Source of the DNA: Onthophagus taurus
Lineage: Eukaryota; Arthropoda; Insecta; Coleoptera; Scarabaeidae
Direction: 5' to 3'
DNA: 64,000 nucleotides
Assembly: GCF_036711975.1 (NCBI RefSeq)
Contig: NC_091972.1
Location: 14,575,001-14,639,000 of the forward strand
In this document: piece by piece, positions 63,115 through 64,000 of the stretch
How positions within the stretch are numbered: position 1 is the first letter of the stretch
Layout of the letters: the number at the start of each line of letters is the position of its first letter
Notes under the pieces: model-generated
Seen by the model: the letters and a program-made list of their open reading frames with translations, nothing else
The model's database searches: none
What the model was told of the DNA's origin: nothing
Made by a program: the position numbers and the translations under genes

Positions 63115-63550
63115 ATTTGCATTAATTGCATCTTCGAGTGTTTTAATTTAGATTAAGCAAAATGGAATTTTAGGTCCAATTAAGACATATTTGGCCATAT
63201 AAATAATAATACTTTATTGAATAACCGTTTTATATTGGGTGATATTATTTTTAGTGTGACCAAGACATTGGAAGATGTAAAGGCAAAGAATTGTTAACAT
63301 TTCAAATTTAATAAATTTAGCTCTACAGCAATCCTGTAATACCAAGTTTGCCATCACCCTAACGCATCTTAATTGAACTCCAAAAACTCGACCAATATGG
63401 GCAGAATAACTCCAAGCTAATATGGCGTAGGTGGCATGACTAAAGAAATAAGCATAGTATGCGCCCGTATTCAGTTTTTATTACATGTGTTTCCCATGTG
63501 AGATCCGAGTTAGGTAGATTCCCAGATATTTGACAGGCGCCGTACAAGTT
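63115..63550 (-). mobile_element. LINE reverse-transcriptase C-terminal fragment
   Basis: On the minus strand from about 63545: VKYLGIYLT, SHGKHM, then GAYYAYFFSHATYAILAW, SAHIGRVFGVQLRCVRVMAN, LQDCCRAKFIKFEMLTI and LCLYIFQCL. This is the post-palm region of Jockey-type RTs (family form 'AYYALFHSHLSYGILLW', 'LQKRAVRI', 'CRxxFxxLxILTLPxLYI'). The middle frame is largely open. A different copy from those elsewhere in the window. Confidence 0.8.
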
Positions 63551-63559
63551 TTGGATTTA

Positions 63560-64000
63560 GTATTCTACAAAAAGACTAGATATTGATTATAGAAGAGTAA
63601 TCATCGCTGGCAGAAAGCTTGAACCTGTTTAGAGAAGATCAAATACATCTTGAAAGGCTGGATACTGCTGGTAGAAGACAAAACATTACTGGAAACAGAT
63701 TAAATACTGCTGGTAGAAGACCAAATACTGTTAATAGAAGTCTAGACCACGCTAACAGAAGATGCAATTTGCTACAAAAGATTACATATTGCTAATAAGA
63801 CACTAAAAACACTAAACAGAAAACTTGACGCTGTTTCCAGTAGATCAAATACTGTTTATAAGACTAGATATTGCTGGGAGACATGATATACTACAAAAAA
63901 AAAAACAGATATTGCTAATAGAAGGCCAATCACCACTGGTAGAATGTTTAATACAGTTTGCAGAAGACCAAATACTGCTTAGAAGACTAGATACTACTGA
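63560..64000 (+). repeat. 21-bp minisatellite array (AGACCAAATACTGCTGGTAGA family), runs off the window
   Basis: About twenty diverged copies of a unit of roughly 21 nt with core GAAGACTAGATACTGCTGGTA. Well-preserved neighbours occur at about 63650-63730 and 63955-64000. In one frame a perfect unit would read EDQILLV, so the repeat length equals seven codons. Stops in many copies argue against coding use. The array continues past the window edge. Confidence 0.8.

Noticed and set aside
63560..64000. Minisatellite as a CRISPR-like or coding repeat array
   Set aside because: Units are adjacent, diverged and without unique spacers, and the genome is eukaryotic; stops occur in all frames.

Overview
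The window looks like nuclear DNA of an insect, quite possibly a beetle. It is AT-rich and its protein-coding genes have short introns (about 45-75 nt) with GT-AG boundaries. The genes are typical insect housekeeping genes, and the gaps are filled with decayed retrotransposons (Jockey/RTE/CR1-like LINEs, one Ty1-copia), Tc1/mariner-type DNA transposons, foldback MITEs and minisatellites. The species assignment is inference; nothing bacterial or organellar is present.

Left part (1-17.2 kb). After two LINE scraps comes a compact gene cluster: a LEDGF/Jasper-like PWWP+IBD chromatin reader (minus), head-to-head with the splicing factor RBMX2 (plus); then the mitochondrial tRNA 2-thiouridylase TRMU (minus, with a 3.5-kb intron holding a satellite array and a copia relic), RNA polymerase III subunit RPC7 (minus) and the diphthamide factor DPH3 (minus). 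Exon structures of all five were worked out by hand, and each gives an open frame with a total length divisible by three. After a repeat-filled gap lies a three-gene, four-domain Kunitz-type inhibitor cluster (15.7-17.2 kb) in which every domain has a different P1 residue.

Middle part (17.2-41.2 kb). This begins with repeats: a tandemly duplicated 1.3-kb segment carrying a LINE endonuclease fragment, a 146-bp palindromic MITE, and a 2.6-kb decayed minisatellite with inverted arms. It is followed by a very large minus-strand gene (27.2-41.2 kb, at least 3,300 residues, 5' end not found) encoding an acidic, lysine-rich, low-complexity protein that I do not recognise.

Right part (41.2-64 kb). 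Mostly GC-richer noncoding blocks, which may be regulatory DNA of the giant gene, alternating with transposon relics. These include a mariner-type element nested in an RTE LINE, a 2.2-kb long-TIR mariner-type element itself interrupted by a MITE, and inverted repeats with hammerhead-ribozyme-like cores resembling Penelope-like elements. A five-exon leucine-rich-repeat protein gene lies at 60.1-62.2 kb (minus), and the window ends in another LINE fragment and a 21-bp minisatellite.

The genes do not form a pathway. The housekeeping ones (chromatin reading, splicing, tRNA thiolation, Pol III, diphthamide) are simply close-packed. No CRISPR, tRNA or rRNA gene was recognised.
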